This document shows positions 1-11,439 of a stretch of 64,000 nucleotides of DNA, one piece after another; the first letter of the stretch is position 1, and every line of letters begins with the position of its first letter. A program made the translations under genes and the position numbers. This stretch comes from Gigaspora margarita. Lineage: Eukaryota; Glomeromycota; Glomeromycetes; Diversisporales; Gigasporaceae. The notes below the pieces were generated by a model. That model had not been told where the DNA came from and made no database searches. It saw nothing but the letters and a program-made list of their open reading frames with translations. The DNA lies in contig WTPW01000356.1 in NCBI GenBank assembly GCA_009809945.1, positions 203,882 to 267,881 of the forward strand, read 5' to 3'.

Positions 1-67
1 TTTTAGCGTACAGTACGTACAGTACGTACAGTACTGTACGTATAGTACTGTACGTGGCACATCACTA
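1..67. mobile_element. Right end of a hAT-type MITE cut by the window edge
   Basis: The sequence matches the last 67 bases of the complete element at 12,367-13,702. It has the same subterminal run of CAGTACGTA repeats and the same terminal GGCACATCACTA. The left part lies outside the window, so its target duplication cannot be checked; the 8 bases that should be duplicated are 68-75 (atctcttg). Confidence 0.8.
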
Positions 68-886
68 ATCTCTTGGCTTTCATTTATTTTTGTATTGTTC
101 GTGAATCCATTTCGTTATATTTATAAACCCAACCTTATGTATTCCTTCTCTTGTTCACTATCGCTAACCTAAATCTGGCCCTCTAATCTGATGCTCTCAC
201 AAATTTCAATAGTAATACTGTTTTTGTCTATTTATATGCTACTTGATTTTTTTAAAAAAAAAATGTATATATATTTTATAATATTTACTAATGCTATTTA
301 CTACTTTGTTCTCTATATAAAATGCTTCCTATATCATATTTCATACCGAATAAGTTAAGCTTTTAAACATAATTAAACAATAAACACTAAAAAATGTACA
401 TAGTGTTGGCACATGACCAATTAAACTACTAATATAATTAATGAATTCATACACTCATTTCGAAATTTTTAATGTGACCTAGTTATATGCCAACTCTGTA
501 CAATACACATGTAAACTAAGGTATACATAATTTATTAGTTAGTATTAATAAACAGTTAAAATATTACATTTTTTAAAACTTCTAATATGATCTACTGATT
601 CTTCCGTTCCTGGTTTTGCGTGACAGCGTCGCGCAGCTACCTTATATTATTATTATTATCTATTATATTATTATTATCTTTAATATTGCTTATATCCGCA
701 CAATTATCAATATCGCCAGATCAGTGATATTGAGCCGATCGGGGAAATCGTGGAAATTGGGCCGGCAAGCCTAAATTTAGCAAAATCCGGGGCACGAGTG
801 CAGGTGCCTGCATCAGGTCACGTTTCTGGTCTCACAACGTCGAGAATTAGTAAGTTTTCATTTTCAAATAAAAATAAATATTCTTG
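68..886. other. AT-rich non-genic stretch
   Basis: No coding region or RNA gene is recognisable. An 80-aa open frame begins at 750 and runs into the MITE that starts at 889, which argues against a real gene. The only structured piece is a 40-bp GC-richer motif near 605-645 that recurs at 2,478-2,518. Confidence 0.6.
605..645. repeat. Direct repeat, copy 1 (GC-rich 40-mer)
   Basis: The motif runs gttcctggtttt, then gcgtgac, then gcgtcgcgcagct and ccttat. It recurs with few changes at 2,478-2,518 in the same orientation. Read on the minus strand, the 2.5-kb copy is preceded by A and TCTATATAAAATAAGG, which looks like a Helitron 5' end. This copy lacks the TC start. No matching Helitron 3' hairpin and CTRR end was found. 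Confidence 0.5.
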
Positions 887-888
887 TA

Positions 889-1903
889 CAGTCAGACCTC
901 GTTATAGTCACACTCGTTATAGTCACTACCTCATTATAATCACAGTTTTTTTTTTTACCAACCTAATTTATATTGAATTAGTCTCGATATAGTCACAATC
1001 ACTTTATAGTCACTAACACTTTTTTTTTAAAACCAAAGTAATAAAAACATATTAAATTTACCTTGATAAAGTCACAAAATAATATACTATAAGTGTCCGA
1101 AAATAGACTACTACCTAAAATAAGCTACCTCCCTCTTTTGGTCAAAAAACTTAAAAACGTCTTTGACCCAAAAATAAGCTACCCCACGATCGACAGTAGT
1201 CGCTACATAGTAAAGTCAAGATTCGACTATGTAAATCGATTATCATCGCTTAAGTAAACTTATCTGGGAGAGCAAAATACACATACAGTAAAATTTTTAG
1301 AAATATTGGAAAACTTTTTATTATTTGACTTTTAATTTTAATTTTTACGTTTGACGAAAAAATTAAAAGTTGCTAAAAAAATATATTCGATGAACGTAAA
1401 AATTAAAAGTTAAATAATAAAAAGTTCTCCGATTTGTATGAAAATTTTAGAAAATATGCATTTTGACCTTCTGAACATATTTACTTAGGCGTTTATGATC
1501 GATTTACATAGTAAAATTTGGACTTTACTATGTAAAGACTACTTGCGATCGCTAAAAAACCTCTTCAATATTTGAAAATTTAAAAATTTTTTGTTTTATT
1601 TGTATAACGTAAAATGTATAATCATATTAGTAAAAATTACTTGAAAAATTATTTAAATTTCAAAATATAAGTAAATTGATATGTAGAGAACTTTACTTAG
1701 TGCGCAGTAAACGATTTATTTATAAAAAATCAAAGTTTTATATATAGCAATAATTGTGATCAAATAAAATTATTTGATATAATCACTTATTATTTTTATT
1801 TACTATTAATGTGATTATATCAAGGTTTTTTAATATAGTCACACCTTTTTATAGTCACCTAAATCCTGTTTCCCAAACCGGTGACTATAACGAGGTCTGA
1901 CTG
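889..1903. mobile_element. pogo/mariner-type MITE with TA target duplication
   Basis: The element starts CAGTCAGACCTCGTTATAG and ends with the reverse complement of that sequence, and it is flanked by TA at 887-888 and 1,904-1,905. Subterminal copies of TTATAGTCAC are repeated inside both ends. It is about 1,015 bp long with no transposase frame, so it is non-autonomous. A separate palindromic repeat (about 1,187-1,552) sits in the middle. The terminal sequence and the TA duplication fit the Tc1/mariner superfamily, pogo branch; the branch is inferred from the terminal sequence only. Confidence 0.85.
1187..1552. repeat. Palindromic repeat P, copy 1
   Basis: This is an imperfect inverted repeat centred near 1,370. 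Both arms carry CTACATAGTAAAGTC-type ends, TTTACTTA.GCG and AAAAGTTAAATAATAAAAAG. Two further copies lie at 20,059-20,417 and 39,531-41,850. Each copy sits inside a different transposon. There is no coding potential. Confidence 0.8.
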
Positions 1904-1905
1904 TA

Positions 1906-2477
1906 ACTCGGACAAAATAAGTATAATTCAGTTTATCTGTTTTAATAATTGATAATTACTCAATTTCAAGTTAATTTTAAGTGCGCTTATTAAGTAGAAT
2001 TTGAATTCTTTAACCAACTGAGTCGGTTTAGATTTTCGTTGTAATATAAGTTGATTTGGAATTACAAAAATTCGACTTTGACATACAACATATAGATTGC
2101 ATATGTTACTTGCTCTTGAGCTTGAGACAATTATACGTACAACACGTTTAAAATTTGTGAAGCATTTGATAGACTTTTTTAGCTATTTTTTTTCGCTCAA
2201 AATAGCTTGTATTTATTTTGTAATTAAATAACTGAAGCAAATTTGGAAAATTCACGTTTCACAATTTTAGAGAGTTGTTTAAGGGCGTTAAAAACATTAA
2301 TCTAAGCTTTGACCACGCTAGAATATTTGATTGACTGTGGAACAGACGGACGTTTGCGTTTTAAATAATATAGACGTTTACATCGTAACACATGAAAATA
2401 ACAAGAAATAATTTCATGATCATATGAGTTTGCCGATAAAAATATGTTAAAAGACATATAACAAAATCGTTATTTAC
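1906..2477. other. AT-rich stretch without recognisable features
   Basis: No open frame longer than about 60 codons, no repeat shared with the rest of the window and no RNA gene was seen. Confidence 0.5.
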
Positions 2478-2528
2478 GTTCCTGGTTTTAGCGTGACTGC
2501 GTCGCGCAGCTTCCTTATTTTATATAGA
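2478..2528 (-). repeat. Direct repeat, copy 2; possible Helitron 5' end
   Basis: This is the second copy of the 40-bp motif seen near 605. On the minus strand it reads A then TCTATATAAAATAAGG followed by GCTGCGCGACGC. That is the form expected for a Helitron 5' terminus (insertion after A, start TC, AT-rich, then a GC-rich inverted motif). The partner 3' end was not located, so the call is weak. Confidence 0.3.
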
Positions 2529-2529
2529 T

Positions 2530-4370
2530 ATAAATGAAGGTTTGCATAAATTTTATTTTGATATAAATCTACATTGGGTTTGTAAATTTATATAAAAATT
2601 TTATAAAACATTCATATAATTTATAGGGCTGCATAAATTTTATAAACAAATTTGCTATATTTATTGAGACTTATTATCTGAGATATTGGTTCTATTTTAA
2701 AATTAATTTTAAATATTGATTTTTCGCTCTGTTTTGAATGGCCTTTTACTTTTTAAAAATTTGCGTAACGATATATTTAGTAAAGCCAATGCAATCTAAC
2801 AATCGTGGTTAATCTATTAATAACAAATTTGATTGGCCTGTTTGATCCGGCAGGCTAATTAGGTTTTTGCAGAGTATATTGAAGAAGATGCTTGAGGATG
2901 CGCTGAGTTAACCTTTTTTTAAAAAAAAAAATAGACGGTAACATTAGAACTATATATAGAAATAATAATCTAGGAAATTAAGCAGTTTTAAATCTAAATA
3001 ACGAAAAAATTTTGAGTACTTATCTTTTTATACATCACAAGCAATCAATTTGACATTGTCAACTTAGCAATTTTTAACTATTGGATTAGTCAAGTTGATA
3101 AGTTTAGGTTAACTGTGATATGATTATAAGTAAATAAAAGTGATTATTTATCAAGCCAATAAAATAAAGTTTGTATTTTCTTTCTGTTTCATATTTTAAA
3201 TTTTAATTGTTTTATTTAAATCATCAACATTACAGTATCCTGGATATTTCTTTATTTTCTTTATTTTTATTGATTGAAGGCCAAGGTTTTAAAAGTTTGT
3301 TGTCATTTTCAAATATATTGTACTGCTATTAATGGTAATTTCACTACACTGTGCGTATCACAATTCTCCCGTGACCTACTCGTACGTACGTACGTACTTT
3401 CTTTCTTTTTTTTTTTTTCTTAAATATTTGTTGTACAGTACTGTATTCAATTCCGGTTTGTTTCATTCTTTTTTTTTTTTTTAAAAAAAAAAGCAAGGAT
3501 TATTTTAATCGCTTAAAATTTGTGTAACAATATGACGATCTATCTGGGAGTGTAATTTTAAGAGGAGTTAGAAGTCTACACACTATTATTGGCAGCTAAC
3601 TAAGGGGAAAGGGTCTGGCCTTCCAATGAAAGAAATTACACAATAAACGGGCTTCCCTTATTAGTATAACCTATTGGATCTACACAAATTAGCCCTGGGA
3701 TCGACAAGCGGATTTCTAAGACCGTTTCTAATTACGTACGTACATATGACAGAAAGTACAAAACTTTTATCATGCAAATCGATACTTTAACAGCTAGTTA
3801 TATAACCGAAAAGAATCATGTTAAACGACAACATGCGTTGTTTTTTGGCTGCGCTGGCCGTTAACTTAGACCGGATATTTTATTTACAGTTGGCAGAGTA
3901 CATGAAGTGCATGATAGACTTTGAGCAGCTGGGTGTCGTTCTAGGTTCGTATACTCACCTGTTCCTTCAAGAGCCCGCTCCTGTTCTTGCTTGTTATTTA
4001 TGCCAACCCTTATGCCCCTGACATGTGTTGAATTTCCCACGCTGTAGACACCTTCACATGCGCAGGCACTATCGTGAGGCCGAGAGGCGTGGGTGTCGTG
4101 TGGCTGATTCTCTTTTCGGTCGCGTGATTTACCATCACTTCATTAGGGTAATCAATCGACTAATAAATCAAATCATAATTTGGGTGATGTGAAACCCATG
4201 AAGTAACATATAATGTTACCCTATTGATATTTATACATGCATGGGATGGATACAAGAACCCATGAGGACAGAACCATACAAATCAACTGAATGAATCTAG
4301 CATATGTTCCAAGAAATTATATTTATGAACCTAGTACCTATGCTACAAAAGAATCAAAGATTCATATTTC
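2530..4370. other. Non-genic stretch
   Basis: The stretch is AT-rich with homopolymer runs near 2,917, 3,410 and 3,475, and short CGTA tandem runs at 3,380 and 3,735. A 67-aa frame at 3,818-4,021 has no recognisable similarity or motif; I do not call it a gene. Confidence 0.5.
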
Positions 4371-4374
4371 ATGG

Positions 4375-4545
4375 TATTTGAAGATCGGTTTGGTATTATG
4401 AAAAACCAATATTACTTTTTCTCGACAACGACCTAATTAATATCAAGTAGTTTTTTTTTTATTTAAAAGCTCTCGTCATTTTCTTTCATGTAATAGAGCT
4501 CTTTTAATATTTATGGTTTTTATTCATTGCTTTTATGTACTTTTA
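4375..4545 (+). repeat. Dispersed repeat D, copy 1
   Basis: The sequence includes AATATTACTTTTTCTCGACAA, then TTTATTTAAAAGCTCTCGTC and CTTTCATGTAATAGAGCTC. It matches 21,970-22,170 in the opposite orientation, including the flanking GAAGATCGGTTTGGT, and it matches part of 16,385-16,675. It is non-coding and probably a decayed MITE. Confidence 0.6.
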
Positions 4546-4809
4546 TTATTAAAATGATTTAAGGCCACAAAGTAAAATTTTCATTTTGCATTACCCGCCG
4601 ACCCAAATTTTTCAAACCCCAAATTTTTTTTTTAGTCCCATTTCTTTTAAAACAAGCATAATAATGATTATTTTAATGATATTAATGAATATAGTTCAAA
4701 AAATCGATATTGATTATCATAGGCATTAAAATCAGAAAATCGATGGAGAGATATCGGAGAATTTCGGGATTGTTTATAGTCAACAAAGATGAACACATGT
4801 ATGGTATGG

Positions 4810-5955
4810 TGTGAGAAGCTCCAGTGTCCCCGGCCTGTTAGAATATACATTTCTTTTATTTATTTTTTTCTATTATTCATGTATTACCCCCCCTGTTTTT
4901 CCTTTTTTTCGCTATTTGTACACGTGACCCGAAATTTATGAGTAGTATTTTAATATTGCGATAGTCTAGGATAATAAGTATATTAGACATACCTCATATG
5001 TCGTATATATTAGACATACTTCATATGCCGTATATATCAAACATACCTCACATATCGCATATATTAGATATACCCTGTATAGCGTATATATTAGATATGG
5101 TAGACATATCAGACATATTAGACCTATTAGACATATTTTACCCAATATAAATACCTGTTAGTACTGTAAAATTCGTAGCAGTATCATAACAAGCGCAGTA
5201 AGATAAAAAAGTATAAATACACAACCTTTTTTTTAATAAAGCTTAACTCACGTACGAGTTCAACTAAAGAAGAGTAAAAGATAACCTTCGAAATAAGAGT
5301 AGAAGCGTTAGTAGTGTTTCCCCTGAAATTTCCCATTGAAAGTAAAGATACGTTAGTACTTATCTTTGAAAACCCGATATTATCGTATACCCGAAACTTC
5401 GTTATTGTAACCTTCGTAACCTCGAGAAGTATCGAAAACCTGATTGAAGTAGTTAGAGAATAAAAGGCTTAGAAACCAAATTTATATAAAATACCAAATA
5501 GATTAGATCACGGATTACCTTATTTAGCGTACAATTAACTACCCCGCAAATTAATTCCCGAACTCCGCCAACCATGTGGGATTATCCTCCAACCGGATCA
5601 GAAAATTACGTCAAGCCTCGATCTTCGAACCCGATAATTCTGGTCTCATGACCCCGTAAATGACCCCCGATTGAAATCGACCAATTCCACCTAAGAAGAA
5701 GTAGATATACTAATTAGTGCCTACTTAAAAAGAAGAAAGTAATACCGGAAGAATATAAGAGCAATACTTATCTTATTTCGGAGTGACTGCAGCAAGACTT
5801 AGAGCCTAACAACCTGGACCAAATCAACCATGCCTTTTTCCTGCCTTCCACGTTAGGACTTAAGCCTTGTGGAAATATAGTAGCATTAGTTTAGGATAGA
5901 ATAGTCAGTGAGTTGTAAATATTGTTATTTGCAAGGAACAATCTACACCCTCACA
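4810..5955 (+). repeat. 5' LTR of the gypsy element
   Basis: The U3 region holds four degenerate copies of a unit like ATATTAGACATACCTCATAT (about 4,978-5,130). A TATA-like TATAAATA lies near 5,146, and an AATAAA polyadenylation signal at 5,235-5,240 suggests a short R region. The LTR ends in ACCCTCACA. Compared with the 3' LTR it has extra bases near 4,875-4,895 and many C/T and G/A differences. Confidence 0.9.
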
Positions 5956-5958
5956 ATT

Positions 5959-5976
5959 TGGTGGTGACTGTGAGAT
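5959..5976 (+). promoter_or_regulatory. Putative primer-binding site
   Basis: TGGTGGTGACTGTGAGAT lies three bases after the 5' LTR. The leading TGG is complementary to the CCA end of a tRNA. I cannot name the tRNA from the sequence. Confidence 0.6.
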
Positions 5977-6076
5977 AGAACATTTAACTTACCCATATCA
6001 AGAATAGTCATCAAATAGTCATCATCAACAATTCAACTCTCTACTTTCACATACACGCCACAATCCTAAACAAAGA

Positions 6077-7315
6077 ATGTCAGACCTCGATAATCTTGAA
6101 ATTAGAGAAGTTGTGAATGAAGATAGGCCTCTTCCTCCGTATGTACCTCAAGCTGATGTGGAAGCCCCCGAAGACCGGGACCGCACCCAAAACCTCCTTA
6201 GAGAAATTGCCCAAGCCTTCCGAAATGTCGCTATACATGATGTGGCACCTACACCAAGAGAAAATAATTGGGTCCATATAAAGACCTTCAAGGGTTAAGA
6301 TGATGAAGACCCCGTTGAATGGATTGAAGCATTCGAAAGGGCCGCTGATGCTAATAATTGGACTACTGCGCAAAAAATAAGAATTGCTTCAGGTCATCTA
6401 GCTGGTATCGCAGCTACCTGGTACAATGATTGTAAGGATGACCTCCTCTTTTGGGATGATGAAGTAAATCCTAATAATAGTTTTGTCCAAACTTTCGTGA
6501 AATACTTTGCCACCCCCGAACGAAAACACCAATGGCAAATGGAATTAAATACATTGGTACAAGGTGATAAGGAAAAGACTGATAGATATGCCTACAAATT
6601 TAAAAGATTATTAAAAAGGGTAGACCCGGATAGTCAGCTACCTGCTACATATGTAGTTCGAATGTTCATGGGAGGACTTCAGGGTAAAATAGCTGCTCTA
6701 ATGTTGCTAAGTAATCCAGACACCCTGGATGAAGCTATAGCTGTAGCTCGAAAGGTAGAAGCGGGTGACTATTACAAAAGAAGAAAACTTGATAATGGAC
6801 ACACGCATCAGCTTCTTGATAACTTAACTAAGAAAATAGAACGGATGGCTGCTAATTATGAGAGGTTGATGACCAGCTTTGCAGCTAGTATAGAAACCAA
6901 TCCACCCCAAACTGCACAAAAGCCCAATCCACCCCCGCATGTAAATATGGGAGGTATCAAGTGCTATAATTGTGAAGGACGGGGCCATATTGCTAGAAAT
7001 TGTCCTCTTGAACCCCGACGAACCTTCAGAAGAACCCCTGCTCCCCCAAATCAAAACCTTAACCAAACCCGACCCATCAACTTGTGCGATATTATCTGCT
7101 CTGAACCCAAAAGAGAAGTTTATGCAGCCAAGCGTCGAGATAGATCTAATGTGGAAACAAATTGGGATGACCGATTAAGGAAGAGGGTTGCCTTTGAGCA
7201 AGAAACCCAGCAAAATTCCACACGGCAAAATCAATCGCTCCTATGGAAGAAGACCCCCAACAGAACCCTATTCTTGCAGCACCCCCACTGGAAACCCTAT
7301 CCAGCCCAGGCATAG
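6077..7315 (+). pseudogene. gag: gag (capsid and zinc knuckle) of the gypsy element
   Basis: This is a single frame of about 413 codons broken by one in-frame TAA at 6,296-6,298. The first part is acidic and has no domain I recognise. After the stop a retrotransposon gag capsid region follows, with the motif EWIEAFERAA, a central WYND and the QGDKEKTDRYAYKFKRLL segment. A CCHC zinc knuckle (CYNCEGRGHIARNC) lies at about 6,962-7,003, followed by a basic, proline-rich tail. Gag forms the virus-like particle and packages element RNA in the cytoplasm. The first ATG at 6,077 is used because it opens the frame about 120 bases after the LTR. The stop is compatible with a C-to-T change in a glutamine codon. 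The frame ends early because downstream sequence has shifted by one base near 7,240. Confidence 0.88.
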
Positions 7316-9721
7316 GAGAGGGCCCTCTGTAGTGGATTTAACACCACCATACAATATAGCAGAAGACTTGTTGAATCAAAGGGCTAATGCCACATATGCT
7401 CAACTACTGCAAGTCCCTAAACAAAGACAAAATTTATCCCAATCCCTCCGACGTCCTTTGATACCTGTGCCAGAAGAAACGAACCTAGTTGAACCAACTC
7501 CTAGTACCTGAACTACAGCCGCTAAATGCTATATAAGGGTAAAAAATAACCCCATATTAGCTATACTAGATACTGGGCTGCAGTCAGTATTCTATCCAAA
7601 AAATTGGCAGATAATTTAGGTCTCAAAATCACTGAGCCATCTAATACTGTAGTAGTTATTGCTAATGGAACTAGGTAAAGAGCCTTAGGAAAGATACCAG
7701 GCATCAAGTTGGCTATTAAGGATATAGTAGTACCTACTGACTTCCAGGTGATTGAAAATCCAGAAGAAGTCCTACTTTTAAGAATGGACTGGTTCCAAAA
7801 AGTCTGTGCCAGACTCCACTTCGATGAAGGAAAAATATTCCTAAGGTACCTAGGTAAAAGTATCGAAGCACCTATTTATCAAGCAAAGGAATGTCCATCC
7901 ACCACCCACTCAGAAACCGATGACGATGATAATGACTACTTCAACAATTATGAGAAGGAAGACCTTGAGGAAGTAGAAAGTTACTGCTCTAATGAAGCCA
8001 AAAATGATACCAACTTGGACACTAACCCCAGTTTGGATGCCGACAGTCCAGCTATTTACTTAACGACCATTGAAGAAGTTCCTACTACAGAAAGAGATGA
8101 GAATATTGAGTTGACCCCTAAAGCAGTTGTAGAAAAACTAGTAGAAGTGGATACTTTAAGTAAAGAACGAAAAAAAGAAGTGAAACTTATGTTAAAGAGT
8201 TATGAGGGATTATTTTCTTCTAGGTTAGAACAGTTGGGTTATGCTGCCCAAATACAGCATGAAATTGACACAGGAGATGCCAAGCCGATTAAACAGTCTG
8301 CTTATCATATTGCTCCAGATGAACAAGAATTTTTAAATAAAGAAATATAGCAGCTCTTGAAGAGTGATCTTATTTACAAACTAAAAAACCCTTGGACCTC
8401 ACCTGTGGTAATCGTTCCAAAAAAGAACAGAAAATGGGGGTTATGTGTAGACTATCGTAAATTAAATGCCATAACTAAAAAGGATGCTTATCCACTCCCA
8501 CGAATCGATGACCTATTGGAAACATATGGCAAGGCACAGTGGTTCTCGAGCCTCAATCTAGCCAGTGGTTATTGGCAAATTGGTGTTGAACCCAAGGACC
8601 AAGAAAAAACTGCTTTTGTAACTAAACAAGGGGTCTATGCTTTTAAAGTAATGCCGTTTGGTTTATGCAATGCTCTGGCCACTTTTCAACGAGCCATGAA
8701 TAATATACTGCATGAATTTTTGGACCAATTTGTGGCAGTATATTTGGATGATATTATTATATTCTCACAAACATACCAGGACCACATAGACCATATTAGG
8801 AAGGTCTTTGCCAAAATTAGAGCTGCGGGGTTGAAGCTAAACCCAGAAAAATGTGAGCTCTTTAAACCTAACATCCAGTTTCTAGGACATGTGGTTGGAA
8901 GTAATGGAATTGAACCGGATCCATCTAAGGATGAAAAAGTTGAAAATTTTCCTACCCCAACCAACCTCCGGCAACTCAGAGGATTCATTGGTCTAGCCTC
9001 ATACTATAGGCACTTTATTTCAGGATTTGCAACCACCGCCAAGGCTCTACATCAATTACTAGAGAAAGGTGTTAAGTATGAATAGGGAGAAGGACAGGAA
9101 AAAGCCTTCCAAAAGCTAAAAACTCATTTGATCACTGCCCCCATATTGAGGTACCCAGACTACTCCAAAACTTTTTATCTATATACTGATGCCTCTGGAG
9201 TAGGACTCAGGGCTGTATTGGCACAGAAGGGTGAGGACAAGAAGGAATATGCCATAGCCTATGCTAGTAAAAGTCTTACCCAAGCTGAAAGAAATTATGC
9301 TGCCACTGAGCTAGAATGTTATGCTATAATTTGGGGTGTCAAACATTTCCATCATTACCTCAGCTATAAACCCTTTGTTATTGTAACTGACCATGCTGCG
9401 CTAAAATGGTTACAAACTACTGTACCCAAAGGGCATCAAGCACGTTGGATTTTGCAGTTACAACCTTATAACTTTACAATAATCCACCGAGCTGGAAGAA
9501 AGCACCATAATGCTGATACTCTATCTCGAATGGTAGAGGAGAGACTAATAGATGATAGTGAAGAACAAAATTTAAGCTATTACCAAAAAGCAGCAGATAT
9601 GGGAAACTGGGAAGGAGAGAGTACTATTACTATACCTGCTCGAGTAGTTGAAGATAAAAACCAGAGATATTCTCCAAAAGACACTCTGGGAAATAATACT
9701 CTTGGCCAAATCAAGAGATAG
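7240..9721 (+). pseudogene. pol: pol part 1: protease, reverse transcriptase, RNase H
   Basis: The aspartic protease motif LDTG is at 7,566-7,577. The reverse transcriptase spans about 8,360-9,050, with the YLDD catalytic motif at 8,741-8,752, LNLASGYWQI and MPFGLCNA. A gypsy-type RNase H follows at about 9,150-9,535, with TDASGVGL, the acidic residue in ATELECYAI, TDHAALKWL and the final aspartate in HNADTLSR. Stops interrupt the main frame at 7,676-7,678, 8,348-8,350, 9,083-9,085 and 9,719-9,721. Reading frame shifts occur near 7,240, near 7,320 and just after the protease motif (about 7,578); each is consistent with loss of one base. The first frame after gag has no stop at the junction once the shifts are allowed for, so gag and pol may have been one frame. 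The last part (about 9,570-9,610) reads YYQKAADMGN, which resembles a Sel1 repeat end. Confidence 0.9.
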
Positions 9722-9735
9722 AAGCCTTTTATACT

Positions 9736-10301
9736 ATGACAGAAAACTTCTCTCCTGATAACTCTGATAATGAACAATCCGATTGGGAAGAAGAAGCAGA
9801 CTCTTGTAGATGGTCTGATGAGGAAGAAGAGTTACTTTCAGATACAGAAAAGGAAAATGAAATGGTTGACTCTGGCTACTCAAGTCAAGAGTATGAATGG
9901 GAACTTACTAATTCTCAAATAGAACAAGACCGGTTCAGGGAAGAGTTACTGCAGAATTTGGCCTATGAATTATGGTGGGAAGTAACTTGGACAGGACAAG
10001 TAGGGTACTATGTAAATGAAAACTATAGCTACCAAAATCTCCCCGAGCCGCAACCTATGAATATAGATGAAGTATACCTCATTAATTTACCCAGTGGGAA
10101 GATTCAACTGTGAGTTCAGAATTTACGGAGATACCTAATTATAATATTTATGGAACTGAAGACCCTTCCTTCACCTGGAATCAAGCCTGGTGGAGTACTG
10201 ATACGAGCACCAATCTATGCTCTAGTATGGATATTGATCCTGATGAATGGGCTCAACTATTTGATGAATACATCGACTGGGAAACCTATGATAGTGTGTA
10301 G
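9736..10301 (+). pseudogene. Acidic linker region between RNase H and integrase
   Basis: Two consecutive frames, 9,736-10,113 (125 aa) and 10,110-10,301 (63 aa), are strongly acidic and rich in tryptophan and tyrosine. They contain EEEELLSDTEKENE and a similar MNIDEVYLI / MDIDPDEW pattern. They lie inside the retrotransposon, downstream of RNase H. They have no known domain that I recognise. I read them as a shifted continuation of pol or as a separate spacer protein; a poly(A)-rich run follows at 10,303-10,350. Confidence 0.45.
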
Positions 10302-10758
10302 AAAAAAAAAAAAAAACACAACAAAAATAAAAAAAAAAAAAAAAAAAAAACAATAATTTTTTTTATATATATACAAAAACAGACCCGATAATAGAGTATG
10401 GATGATTGGAATGAGATAGAGCGAGTTGTGGGGCTCTATCTACAAGAATAAGCAAAATTAGAAAAGAAGCTATAAGTGGAGTCAAGAAAAAGAAAAGTAC
10501 AAATAGAACCATAAGAAGGATTGAAAGAAAGAGAGAACTTGATAATTCAACTGTGCCTGCAGTGATGAATACAAAAATGGGACAGAATTCCTATTTGCGA
10601 AAGCTAGTACTACCCAGTGGAATTATCGACACAGAAGCCACAAGAGAACCAAAGGAAGAAAGAAAGTAAAACCAGAAAGTCAATTATCAAAGAAAGAAGA
10701 ATGGACGGCAAGAAGGAAGGATACGTCCGTATCGCACATCAGATAAGCTGATATCATA

Positions 10759-10992
10759 GTGTATCCCTGCATATGTCGCAAGCTAATGAGAAGAGCCAGA
10801 AAGAGTATCTACAAAATTATCCACAAGAGTGGATACCGTTATCAAAACGGAATTGGAGTTGAAAAGGATTACCACAAAGCATTTATTTATTATAAAAAAT
10901 CTGCTGACGCCAGTAATGCTAATGGAACATTTACGACTGGCAATTGTTACTATGAAAATAAGAAATTAATTGAACTAACCAAAGAAGAATAG
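10759..10992 (+). pseudogene. Sel1-like repeat segment inside the retrotransposon
   Basis: The frame encodes GYRYQNGIGVEKDYHKAFIY then YKKSAD and GNCYYEN, which matches the Sel1 (TPR-like) repeat pattern of a small helix pair with GIGVEKD and KAF.YY.KSA. Sel1 repeats are protein-interaction repeats and are abundant in genes of arbuscular mycorrhizal fungi. This segment lies between RNase H and integrase, where a gypsy pol normally has only a short linker. With the Sel1-like fragment at 9,570-9,610 it suggests that host repeat coding sequence was captured by the element. The exact borders of the capture are not visible. Confidence 0.6.
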
Positions 10993-11439
10993 ACAAAAGG
11001 ATTTCCCATACCGTAATAGTCAAAATAGAAGAAGGTTCAATACTTAAAAGGCTGTCAAGATCACAAGGAAGAAGCCATAGAACCGAGACTAACTAGAGGT
11101 GTATCAAAAAGCCACCCCTATAGCAAAAAGAAAAAAAAGAAAAGACACAAAAAATACTTATACAACCCGACGTAAAGCTCAATCCAGACCAGGTTGTCAG
11201 TGTCCTGGCAAGATAGTTGAACCCAAGACCCATACGAGATAACCCTGCAATGAACCCGCAAGAATACTCATCCTTAAATGCCTATTTACGGTATAGGCAG
11301 TACCCACAGCACTTTGATCGCCCAAGCTGAAAATGATTAGAAAGAAAGAGTCGAGCCTTTCAAACCAAGTACGGAAGTCTGTATAAAAGAGTAAGAATGG
11401 TGCATTAGTAAAAGTATTATAGGAAGGAGAACTAGAACC

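Noticed and set aside
3818..4021. 67-aa ORF upstream of the gypsy element
   Set aside because: No motif, no homologous copy in the window and no initiation context that stands out.
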